A stretch of 21,565 nucleotides of DNA from Bacteroidetes bacterium UBA6221 (GTDB lineage Bacteria > Bacteroidota > Bacteroidia > Chitinophagales > Chitinophagaceae): positions 676,242 to 697,806 of the forward strand of contig DISB01000018.1 in NCBI GenBank assembly GCA_002421685.1, in the 5' to 3' direction. This document shows, piece after piece, positions 15,215 to 21,565 of the stretch (within the stretch, counting starts at the first letter, position 1; every line of letters begins with the position of its first letter). Under the pieces are notes generated by a model. The model was not told where the DNA came from and searched no databases. It worked only from the letters and a program-made list of their open reading frames with translations. The translations under genes and the position numbers were made by a program.

Positions 15215-15691
15215 ATGAAAATACTTTTCGTTCTTCCAGCTTTATTGTTCTCCTTTGTAATAGATTTAACAGCACAGGAAAAGGATTATATTGAATTCCT
15301 TCATGTAGGTGCTGTTGACAGGCCTTTTTACCCGATTTACATTTACTCATCAAATACAACGTTCAATTTTAAAGAGAATGTGTACGGTTACGCTTTTCAG
15401 GTAGGTGAAGAACAGTATGATAAAATTTGCGGGTATATTACAAACTATTACAAAACTAACGCAGATACTACTGATGCGCCATATGACATTGCTTGTTTTT
15501 ATTGTTTCAAAACCACTATTGACTTTGATGGTCGTAAACTAGTATCGTTTCGTATAAAATCAAATCGAGAAAGTTTGAGGTTTTTTAAGGAATTGGATAG
15601 TGTCATTTCCAATGAATATGAGGGTGATGAGTTAAAAAAACATCTTTTTATAAAAATTATTAACGAATTGGAGCACATGAAACTAGATTAA
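15215..15691 (+). CDS. Signal-peptide protein, candidate immunity or partner of the RHS tip (158 aa)
   Basis: The ATG begins 2 bases after the RHS stop, so the two genes are translationally close. The first 20 residues (MKILFVLPALLFSFVIDLTAQ) are a signal peptide. The remainder is acidic and aromatic (YGYAFQVGEEQYDKICGYI, CFYCFKTTIDFDGRKLV), ends in a charged helix (ELEHMKLD) and contains three cysteines. No family is recognised. In polymorphic toxin loci the small gene directly after the variable tip usually encodes the immunity protein. An exported immunity protein would imply that the toxin acts in the periplasm or envelope. It could instead be an uncharacterised periplasmic accessory. It is strongly AT-rich (about 30% GC in line 15541-15600 by hand count), unlike the core genes, which fits a recently acquired tip-immunity cassette. 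Confidence 0.8.
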   Translation: MKILFVLPALLFSFVIDLTAQEKDYIEFLHVGAVDRPFYPIYIYSSNTTFNFKENVYGYAFQVGEEQYDKICGYITNYYKTNADTTDAPYDIACFYCFKTTIDFDGRKLVSFRIKSNRESLRFFKELDSVISNEYEGDELKKHLFIKIINELEHMKLD

Positions 15692-15703
15692 CCCACATTC
15701 TTA

Positions 15704-15837
15704 TTCCCGGGCGAGTCCCCCCATTTGTCGCATTCTATGTTAATAATCAAATAATCAAGCGGCAAGTTTTATTCCCATTTCGTGCAAGTGTTTTTCACTT
15801 GTGCCAAATGGTAGCGTCTTTTCCCGGGCGAGTCTCC
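15704..15837 (+). repeat. Direct repeat TTCCCGGGCGAGTC, 117 bp apart, downstream of the RHS unit
   Basis: The 14-mer TTCCCGGGCGAGTC occurs at 15704-15717 and again at 15821-15834. Only the second copy carries the matching second arm that makes a hairpin. A small hairpin (CAAGTG, TTTTT, CACTTG at 15785-15801) lies between them. The first copy may be a remnant of a terminator left by duplication or cassette exchange. The rest of the 685-base stretch 15692-16376 holds no gene that I can support. Confidence 0.55.
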
Positions 15838-15855
15838 TGAACAGGGGCTCGCCCG
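15825..15855 (+). terminator. Two-part GC-rich hairpin downstream of the RHS operon
   Basis: CGGGCGAG pairs with CTCGCCCG (8 bp). Inside it CTCCTG pairs with CAGGGG around an AA loop, with one bulged T between the stems. It lies 134 bases after the last RHS-locus gene. There is no clear T-run directly after it, so it may be a terminator helper, an mRNA-stabilising hairpin or a recombination remnant. Confidence 0.45.
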
Positions 15856-16006
15856 TCTTGCTCTTGATAAATTTTAATTTCAAAAAAACATATTTTCTAC
15901 GTATATTTACAGTATCGTGCAGTTGCAAAAAATGCAGGATATAAGCTCTTTGTCATCATAGACCTGAAATTGTCACTCATCGCGGAATGCAACGAATATC
16001 AGTTTT

Positions 16007-16200
16007 CTGCATGTCATTTTGTTTCCAAAAAACTAAGTCCGGTTTTTGGAAACATTTTGGAAACAATTTGTCCCGAAACAGGCGAGGAAGCCGGGGCATT
16101 TTTCTGCATATCATTTTGTTTCCAAAAAACTAAGCCCGGTTTTTGGAAACATTTTGGAAACAATTTGTCCCGAAACAGGCGGGGGGAACCGGGACATTTT
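16007..16200 (+). repeat. Exact-length 97-bp tandem duplication with internal inverted repeats
   Basis: Units at 16007-16103 and 16104-16200 are nearly identical, and the differences are concentrated at the 3' end of each unit. Each unit contains GTTTCCAAAAA and, 11-12 bases later, GTTTTTGGAAAC, which pair as a stem, followed by a second TTTTGGAAACA. An open frame (15970-16215) runs through both units, but 97 is not a multiple of 3, so the two copies are read in different frames. That argues that the element is non-coding. Confidence 0.85.
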
Positions 16201-16338
16201 ATTCACAATCAATGACTTCTGAAAAATAAAAAATGATTCCAAACCCGGTTCCTGGTACTAAACGGAAACAAGACCGGTCAAATGCAGGTATGAAATGCAA
16301 TCGGCGGGAACATATTAGGGCATTCCGCGTCTAATTAT

Positions 16339-16346
16339 TACTTTTG
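16339..16346 (+). promoter_or_regulatory. fbaB: -7 element of fbaB
   Basis: TACTTTTG is a perfect TAnnTTTG match. TTA at 16314-16316 is an imperfect -33 box at 22 bases. Transcription would start near 16352, giving a leader of about 25 bases before the ATG at 16377. Confidence 0.5.
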
Positions 16347-16376
16347 CAGCGCTTTTTAAAAAAAACAACTATTTCT

Positions 16377-17435
16377 ATGGCTTCTCAAAAAATTCAGGAA
16401 TTGCTGGGCGACCAGGCCTCTTTTTACCTGGACCACAAGTGTACTACAATTGACAAATCTGCACTGCATACCCCCAATGCAGATACGGTGGAAAATGTAT
16501 GGGTACCCTCAAACCGTAACCCCCAAACCCTGCGCAGCATACAGGCGCTGATGGGCAATGGCCGCCTGGCCAATACCGGTTATGTATCTATCCTGCCGGT
16601 AGACCAGGGCATAGAGCACAGCGCGGGCGCTTCATTCGCCCCCAATCCCATTTACTTCGACCCCGAAAACATTGTGAAGCTGGCCATCGAGGGCGGTTGC
16701 AACGCAGTTGCCTCTACCTACGGTGTCCTGGGTTCTGTAGCCCGCAAATATGCTCATAAAATACCTTTCATCGTAAAGGTGAACCATAACGAATTCATCT
16801 CTTACCCCAACGGCTTCGACCAGATCATGTTCGGCACTATAAAAGACGCATGGAACATGGGCGCCGTGGCTGTGGGCGCTACCATCTACTTCGGCAGCGA
16901 GGAGAGCAAGAGGCAGATAGTGGAAGTGGCAAAGGCATTCGAATACGCCCATGAGCTGGGTATGGCCACCGTGCTATGGTGCTACCTGCGCAACAGCGAC
17001 TTCAAAAAGGACGGAGTGGACTACCATACCGCCGCCGACCTTACCGGCCAGGCCAACCACCTGGGTGTAACTATCCAGGCCGATATCATCAAGCAAAAGC
17101 TGCCTACCAATAACGGTGGTTACAATGCCCTGAAATTTGGTAAAACGCACAAAGACGTGTACGAAAAGCTGACAACCGACCACCCGATAGACCTGTGCCG
17201 CTACCAGGTAGCCAACTGCTACATGGGCAGGGTAGGGCTTATCAACTCTGGCGGCGAAAGCAAGGGTGCATCAGATTTGGCTGAAGCCGTAATGACAGCG
17301 GTAGTGAACAAACGTGCAGGTGGTATGGGCCTCATCAGCGGCCGTAAAGCCTTCCAGAAGCCTATGAAAGACGGCGTGCAACTGCTGAACACCATACAGG
17401 ACGTGTACATGGACAACAGCATTACCCTGGCATAA
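16377..17435 (+). CDS. fbaB: Class I fructose-bisphosphate aldolase, DhnA/FbaB type (352 aa)
   Basis: The enzyme splits fructose 1,6-bisphosphate into dihydroxyacetone phosphate and glyceraldehyde 3-phosphate (and the reverse) in cytoplasmic glycolysis and gluconeogenesis. Long stretches match the bacterial FbaB family as I know it: NGRLANTGYVSILPVDQG, IEHSAGASFAPNPIYF, EGGCNAVASTYGVLG, GAVAVGATIYFGSEES, LWCYLRNSDFKKDGVDYH and DLTGQANHLGVTI. The Lys of ADIIKQK (about residue 239) is the likely Schiff-base lysine, and phosphate-binding Gly-rich segments follow (INSGGESKG, GGMGLISGRKAFQKP). Length is normal. The ATG at 16377 is preferred because an upstream ATG at 16344 would overlap the -7 box. 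The gene is monocistronic, with its own promoter and terminator. Its GC content resembles the pyrD region, unlike the RHS locus just before it. Confidence 0.97.
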   Translation: MASQKIQELLGDQASFYLDHKCTTIDKSALHTPNADTVENVWVPSNRNPQTLRSIQALMGNGRLANTGYVSILPVDQGIEHSAGASFAPNPIYFDPENIVKLAIEGGCNAVASTYGVLGSVARKYAHKIPFIVKVNHNEFISYPNGFDQIMFGTIKDAWNMGAVAVGATIYFGSEESKRQIVEVAKAFEYAHELGMATVLWCYLRNSDFKKDGVDYHTAADLTGQANHLGVTIQADIIKQKLPTNNGGYNALKFGKTHKDVYEKLTTDHPIDLCRYQVANCYMGRVGLINSGGESKGASDLAEAVMTAVVNKRAGGMGLISGRKAFQKPMKDGVQLLNTIQDVYMDNSITLA

Positions 17436-17457
17436 AAAGCAAGAGTAAATTTTTTAT

Positions 17458-17490
17458 AAAGGCGCTATCCCAAATGGGGTAGCGCTTTTA
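17458..17490 (+). terminator. Terminator of fbaB
   Basis: GCGCTATCCC, loop AAAT, GGGGTAGCGC (10 bp with one G-T pair), followed by TTTTATA and preceded by A-rich sequence. It lies 26 bases after the fbaB stop. Confidence 0.85.
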
Positions 17491-17679
17491 TAATATAGGT
17501 AATATCTATAATGCCTGGTAGGTACTATATTCACCGTCAATATATATGTTAATGCGGGCTTTTATTCCAACAAATTTTAATTTTATACTGTCTATATTGC
17601 AGACAATTGCCTGTGCTTTATGAGTTAATACTCATTGGTACAGACATGTGTTACTTACAGCAAAAAACAACTCCTGACA

Positions 17680-19503
17680 ATGAAAAACTTTAGCTCTTTC
17701 AAAAGATTACTCATTTGCGTACTTTTTCTAACCGCATTCGCAAGCTCCGGCGTTATGGCACAATCCATAGTGGCCTCGGGCTATTCGTTCTCTGCCAGTA
17801 CACGGGCATACACCGACATATACCCGAGTGGTACAGCTACTACCACTATTGAGGTAGACGATGCCTATGCCACGGTACCCATCGGTTTCAATTTTACATT
17901 TTGCGGTACCGTTTATACTGATGTCACAATATGCTCCAACGGGTGGTTGCGTTTCGGCACCGGCGCGGGTAGCTCTGTAGCCAACTGGAACTTTAACAGC
18001 CAGGTAAATTCAGGCGTATATCCCTGCGTTTATGCGCTGTACGAAGACATCAGCATGGTAGGCGCTACATCCAGGCATATAGTCACCGGCACCACCGGCA
18101 ACCGTATCTTTAAATGGGAGTGCCGCAATGTCCTTTGGGACTATGCCGCATCAACACCCTGCATTTCCTTCCAGGTATGGCTCTACGAGGCTACCGGGGT
18201 GATAGAATGCATCTACAGGCAGGAAAGCGGCTCGGTATCGGTGGGCTCAAGCGGTGGCGCCACCTTAGGTATCGCCAATTCATCTACAGACTGGCAGACG
18301 CTGAACAATTCCGGTACGAACCCTACGTCATCGTCAAGTACATATACGTATAACATTACTTCGCGACCGGCCACCGGCCAGGTATATAAGTGGGATCCGG
18401 GTCCTGCCTGCCCCGCGCCATCAGGTCTCACAATTACCAGGGTCAACTCTACAACAGTAGATTTTTCATGGGGTACAGCGGCCGGTTCTGTAGGTTATGA
18501 ATATATAGTAGATCAAAATTCTACGCCTCCCGGTACACCCGCTCCTTCTTTTACTACCAGTACTTCAGTCAGCAAAACCGGGCTGACACCTAATTCAGCA
18601 TACTACATTCACGTAAGGACCAAATGCGGCGCCACGAATTTCTCAACATGGGTAACGCTGCCTTTCAATACATTACCACCCTGCGTTATCGCCAATCCAC
18701 CGGGCATCATTGTCACTAAGCTGGATACAGCCTCTGCCAGCCTGGCATGGGCTCCGGTAGGCACGGCGATAGATTATGAGTATATCCTGAAAGAAGATAA
18801 CAATACACCTACAAGCAGCTCCGGAACAACAGTTACCACCAAAAAACTGGTCGATTTCGACCCGCTGGTTTCAGGCAAGACCTATTACTTCTTCCTGAGG
18901 GTAAGGTGCGAGGGGGGAGACACTTCAGCCTGGATGCTGGACTCAATCTATGTGCCGGTTCCCTGTCGTGCGCCGGTTGTGAAGTTTGAAGGTATTAATA
19001 CCAACAGGGTTGTGGCGTATTGGGCCGCACCGCCAACAGCTTATGAATATGAGATCATTGCTTCTAAAGACCAGTTATCCAATCCAACGATTGGTATCAA
19101 AAGGCAAACCAACAACTATTTGATCCCCTTTCTTGATGAGGGTTCAACTTATTATGTATATGCAAGGTCTTATTGCGACGACCGGGGTGTGAAGTCAGTA
19201 TCAGATTGGTCTCAGGCCAGTGTAAAAACCTGGGCGCTTGGCGTAAACGAGGTAGCCGACAATGCTGACGTGTTAACTTTCTATCCCAACCCTACTACCG
19301 GACAGTTGTTTGTATCGATCAATACGAATACAACGGAAGAAGGTGAACTGTCGGTAAGAGACATAACCGGCCGGGTGCTGGAAGTAATACCCGTAAAGGG
19401 AAAGAATGTGGTAGTGAATGCTGCAGGACTCCCATCCGGCTTGTATATACTCAATTATTCAGCGCCTGGTATGCAACAGCAGGTGAAATTCACAAAGCTG
19501 TAG
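17680..19503 (+). CDS. T9SS surface protein with three fibronectin type III-like domains (607 aa)
   Basis: A signal peptide covers about residues 1-28 (ending SSGVMAQ). Residues 30-240 form a beta-rich domain seen at the N-termini of many Bacteroidota surface proteins (VPIGFNFTFCGTVYTDVTIC, then SNGWLRFG, and later WECRNVLWDY). Three fibronectin III-like modules start near 242, 331 and 427, each opening with CPAP, CVIANPPG or CRAP and closing with Y(Y/F)(I/F/V)...RT/RV/R-type strands. A T9SS type A sorting domain covers about 530-607 (LTFYPNPTTGQLFVS, VRDITGRVLEV, LPSGLYILNY, ending KFTKL). An adhesive or matrix role on the cell surface is inferred; no enzyme motif is seen. The ATG at 17680 is chosen because it opens the signal peptide, rather than the upstream TTG at 17635. 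A strong terminator follows, so it is monocistronic. I find no convincing promoter in the preceding AT-rich 189 bases. Confidence 0.88.
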   Translation: MKNFSSFKRLLICVLFLTAFASSGVMAQSIVASGYSFSASTRAYTDIYPSGTATTTIEVDDAYATVPIGFNFTFCGTVYTDVTICSNGWLRFGTGAGSSVANWNFNSQVNSGVYPCVYALYEDISMVGATSRHIVTGTTGNRIFKWECRNVLWDYAASTPCISFQVWLYEATGVIECIYRQESGSVSVGSSGGATLGIANSSTDWQTLNNSGTNPTSSSSTYTYNITSRPATGQVYKWDPGPACPAPSGLTITRVNSTTVDFSWGTAAGSVGYEYIVDQNSTPPGTPAPSFTTSTSVSKTGLTPNSAYYIHVRTKCGATNFSTWVTLPFNTLPPCVIANPPGIIVTKLDTASASLAWAPVGTAIDYEYILKEDNNTPTSSSGTTVTTKKLVDFDPLVSGKTYYFFLRVRCEGGDTSAWMLDSIYVPVPCRAPVVKFEGINTNRVVAYWAAPPTAYEYEIIASKDQLSNPTIGIKRQTNNYLIPFLDEGSTYYVYARSYCDDRGVKSVSDWSQASVKTWALGVNEVADNADVLTFYPNPTTGQLFVSINTNTTEEGELSVRDITGRVLEVIPVKGKNVVVNAAGLPSGLYILNYSAPGMQQQVKFTKL

Positions 19504-19531
19504 AAAATCAATCTCCGGCAAAAGCCTACTC

Positions 19532-19562
19532 TGGGCGGGTGTGCAAACACCTGCCCATTTTT
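19532..19562 (+). terminator. Intrinsic terminator after the FN3/T9SS gene
   Basis: TGGGCGGGTGT, loop GCAA, ACACCTGCCCA (11 bp with one G-T pair), followed by TTTTT. It lies 28 bases after the stop codon. Confidence 0.88.
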
Positions 19563-19614
19563 ATATCTGTTAATTGTATTTAATCATTTAGTTAAAGAAA
19601 GTTTAAAATTCATT

Positions 19615-19645
19615 TTGATTTTAACCAATGTTTAATTTATCTTTA
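19615..19645 (+). promoter_or_regulatory. Promoter of the beta-helix protein gene
   Basis: TTG (19615-19617), a 20-base spacer and TATCTTTA (19638-19645) match TTG-N19-21-TAnnTTTG except for the last base. The surroundings are very AT-rich. Transcription would start near 19652, leaving a leader of about 17 bases. Confidence 0.6.
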
Positions 19646-19668
19646 ATTTAAATTTAATTGTAACAGGT

Positions 19669-21565
19669 ATGAAAAGAAAAATACTTCAACTTATGTTCCT
19701 GGCAATAGCTACCTGCCTGGGTACAGCCAGAGCCCAGTTAAACGGTACATATACAATTGGTGGCGCCAGTCCCGACTATGCAACACTGAGTGCGGCCGTC
19801 ACGGCGTTGAACGCTGTTGGCGTCAGTGGTCCGGTACAGTTCCTCATTCGCGACGGATCTTATTCAGGTACATCATGGATAGCCAGTATCAACAATATTG
19901 CGGGGGCCAGTTCGTCCAGCAGGATTACGTTCAGGTCTCAAAGTGGCAATAAGGCTAATGTTACCATCACCGATGGTTCGTCAGGGAACTATATTTTCCG
20001 GTTTAATAACTCCAGGTACATAACAGTGCGTGACCTTACCCTGGTAAAGAACAGCACCTCATATGGACGGGTCTTTGATTTTACCAGCACGGCGTCAGAC
20101 GACAGTGTGTTGAATTGCACTATACAGGCGCCGGCTTCTACAAGCAGCAGTAATGCAATGGCGCTGGTGTATGCCAACAGCCATACCGGCACCAACAACG
20201 TGTTCTATAATTGCCAGTTTACCGATGGTGGTATGTGGGGGTATGTCTACGGAACGGGTACTACCAGTACCTCCAATGACATGAAGTTTATCAACAGCAA
20301 CTTCAGCGCAACGAATAGTGGTTATTATGGGTTTTATACCTACTACACCAGCGGTATGAAGTTCCAGAACAACACATTTACAAGAACAGGTTCGGGTTAC
20401 TATTATTTTACAGCCTGCACGTATGTAAATAATGATTTCGAGTTTGTTAATAATACAGTGAACGTTACTACCCAAAATGGTGATTTGTATGGTTTGTACT
20501 TCTATTATATGAATTACGTTACAAATAGCAGTAGTCTTATACCCAGGGTGGATAATAATACAGTCACGTTTAACAATACCTCCGCGTCGTCCTACTATAC
20601 TTATCCGTTCTACACTTACTATGCTCATTATGCAACGTACCTGAACAATACAGTGAATACTACGTCGCCCACGGGGTATATATACTGTTATGGACCTTTG
20701 TACTACAACAATAACTCGAGGGCAAGCGGTAATACTATCAACTACACTACTCAAACGGGCTATATATATAACTACTACATGGCCTATAATGGCGCCAACT
20801 GGCCTGATACTTTCAGTAACAATACTGTTAATACAGTTGCTACATCCAGCGGTTATGTATACAACTATCTCGGGTATTACGGCAATACTATCATTACAGA
20901 CAATGTATATAATGCGTCTACCGTGAATGGTACGGTGCAGAATTATATATACTATCCCAGCGGTATGTTGTTTGCACGCAACAAGATCAAAGTGACCAGT
21001 TCCTCGTCAGGAACGCTGTATGGGGTGTATATGTATAATACCACCAGTTACTCGGGTGTGAACTTTTATTATAACGATGTAGAAGTGGCCGGGGCTTCCG
21101 GTACTGTCTATGGTCTTATGTGTTATTACCTTAATGGTGAAAAGATATCCAACAATGTAGTAACTACAAGTACAGCCGGGGCGAATTATACCCTGTACCT
21201 GAATTACACTTACAACTGCCAGTTCAAAAACAACACATTTTACAGTCTGGCTAACGGTTCTACTAACTACCTGGCGTATGTTTACCAGGGGTCAAGCTCC
21301 TATAAAGCAGAGTTTAAAAACAATATCTTCTCGAAGAGTGCATCAACAGGCTACGGCTTCTATTCGTACGATAACAATTTCACGGCGGACTATAACTTGT
21401 ACTATGTTCCTGGAGGCACCCTGTTTTATATACAGACGCCATCGTATAGCGGCGCTTCATTGCAGCAATGGCGGAACACTACAGGGCAGGATATGAACTC
21501 ACTGATCTACCAGCCTCCGTTTATGAATGCTGCAGCCCGTGATTTCCGTATCAACGCATCGAGCC
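19669..21565 (+). CDS. Right-handed parallel beta-helix secreted protein, N-terminal 632 codons (3' end outside window)
   Basis: The ATG at 19669 opens a frame that stays open to the window edge. A signal peptide spans about residues 1-23 (MKRKILQLMFLAIATCLGTA, ending RAQ). The next stretch (LNGTYTIGGASPDYATLSAA, then VSGPVQFLIRDGSYSG) is the usual entry to Bacteroidota surface beta-helix proteins. Residues 90-590 form an irregular solenoid of about 20-35-residue turns. These carry repeated Asn-Asn-Thr-(Val/Phe) ladders (FQNNTF, FVNNTV, DNNTV, LNNTV, SNNTV, KNNTF) and very high Tyr, Asn, Thr and Ser content. The last visible part (YNLYYVPGG, SLQQWRNTTGQDMNS, then PPFMNAAARDFRIN) resembles the closing turns of such helices. 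Known relatives bind or cleave polysaccharides, but no catalytic residues can be assigned. A C-terminal T9SS domain is expected beyond the window. Confidence 0.85.
   Translation, partial: MKRKILQLMFLAIATCLGTARAQLNGTYTIGGASPDYATLSAAVTALNAVGVSGPVQFLIRDGSYSGTSWIASINNIAGASSSSRITFRSQSGNKANVTITDGSSGNYIFRFNNSRYITVRDLTLVKNSTSYGRVFDFTSTASDDSVLNCTIQAPASTSSSNAMALVYANSHTGTNNVFYNCQFTDGGMWGYVYGTGTTSTSNDMKFINSNFSATNSGYYGFYTYYTSGMKFQNNTFTRTGSGYYYFTACTYVNNDFEFVNNTVNVTTQNGDLYGLYFYYMNYVTNSSSLIPRVDNNTVTFNNTSASSYYTYPFYTYYAHYATYLNNTVNTTSPTGYIYCYGPLYYNNNSRASGNTINYTTQTGYIYNYYMAYNGANWPDTFSNNTVNTVATSSGYVYNYLGYYGNTIITDNVYNASTVNGTVQNYIYYPSGMLFARNKIKVTSSSSGTLYGVYMYNTTSYSGVNFYYNDVEVAGASGTVYGLMCYYLNGEKISNNVVTTSTAGANYTLYLNYTYNCQFKNNTFYSLANGSTNYLAYVYQGSSSYKAEFKNNIFSKSASTGYGFYSYDNNFTADYNLYYVPGGTLFYIQTPSYSGASLQQWRNTTGQDMNSLIYQPPFMNAAARDFRINASS

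Noticed and set aside
16007..16200. CRISPR-like array
   Set aside because: There are only two directly abutting units with no spacers, and no cas genes.
15970..16215. 81-codon open frame through the 97-bp repeats
   Set aside because: The 97-bp units are read in two different frames, there is no signal or family resemblance, and the frame exists only because the repeat lacks stops.
20095..20754. 219-codon minus-strand frame
   Set aside because: It is antisense to the beta-helix gene. Its Ile/Val/Cys-rich product simply mirrors the low-complexity Tyr/Asn/Thr codons on the other strand.

Overview
The window looks like chromosomal DNA from a member of the Bacteroidota, probably near the Chitinophagaceae (the family level is an inference). 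Three complete proteins end in type IX secretion (T9SS) type A sorting domains, many signal peptides end in ...AQ, and several genes are preceded by the phylum's promoter signature (TTG, 19-21 bases, TAnnTTTG) rather than by strong Shine-Dalgarno sites. Housekeeping genes (pyrD, terC, fbaB) are moderately GC-rich, about 53% in a sampled pyrD line. The large RHS locus is clearly AT-richer.

Left part (1-4250, minus strand): a pair of very small membrane-protein genes (31 aa and a 68-aa DUF2892 protein). Upstream of them lies a three-gene envelope-signalling operon, transcribed as ECF sigma factor, then a 603-aa protein joining a cytoplasmic N-terminus, one inner-membrane helix, a long disordered linker and an outer-membrane beta-barrel, then a 420-aa T9SS-secreted protein. 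The middle protein has the architecture of the dual membrane-spanning anti-sigma factors described in Bacteroides.

Centre (4250-8040): a 35-aa membrane peptide gene; a pyrD-terC operon with a 4-base ATGA overlap; a secreted 242-aa protein; and a 64-66-aa cytoplasmic protein with a very clear terminator. The promoters of the 35-aa and 64-66-aa genes share paired GTTAA direct repeats at identical spacing, which suggests one common regulator.

RHS locus (8150-15860): three 21-bp tandem repeats and a promoter, then a 162-aa protein that is little more than a signal peptide plus T9SS domain. Next is a 2141-aa secreted RHS protein (SpvB domain, seven FG-GAP-like motifs, YD repeats, RHS core, glycine-rich hydrophobic stretch, unrecognised C-terminal tip), followed 2 bases later by a 158-aa signal-peptide protein that is the natural immunity or partner candidate. 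Downstream lie a duplicated motif with a strong hairpin and an exact-length 97-bp tandem repeat.

Right part (16340-21565): class I fructose-bisphosphate aldolase (fbaB) with promoter and terminator, a 607-aa T9SS adhesin-like protein with three fibronectin III-like domains, and the first 632 codons of a Tyr/Asn/Thr-rich right-handed parallel beta-helix protein that runs off the window. No tRNA, rRNA, CRISPR array or insertion sequence was seen.
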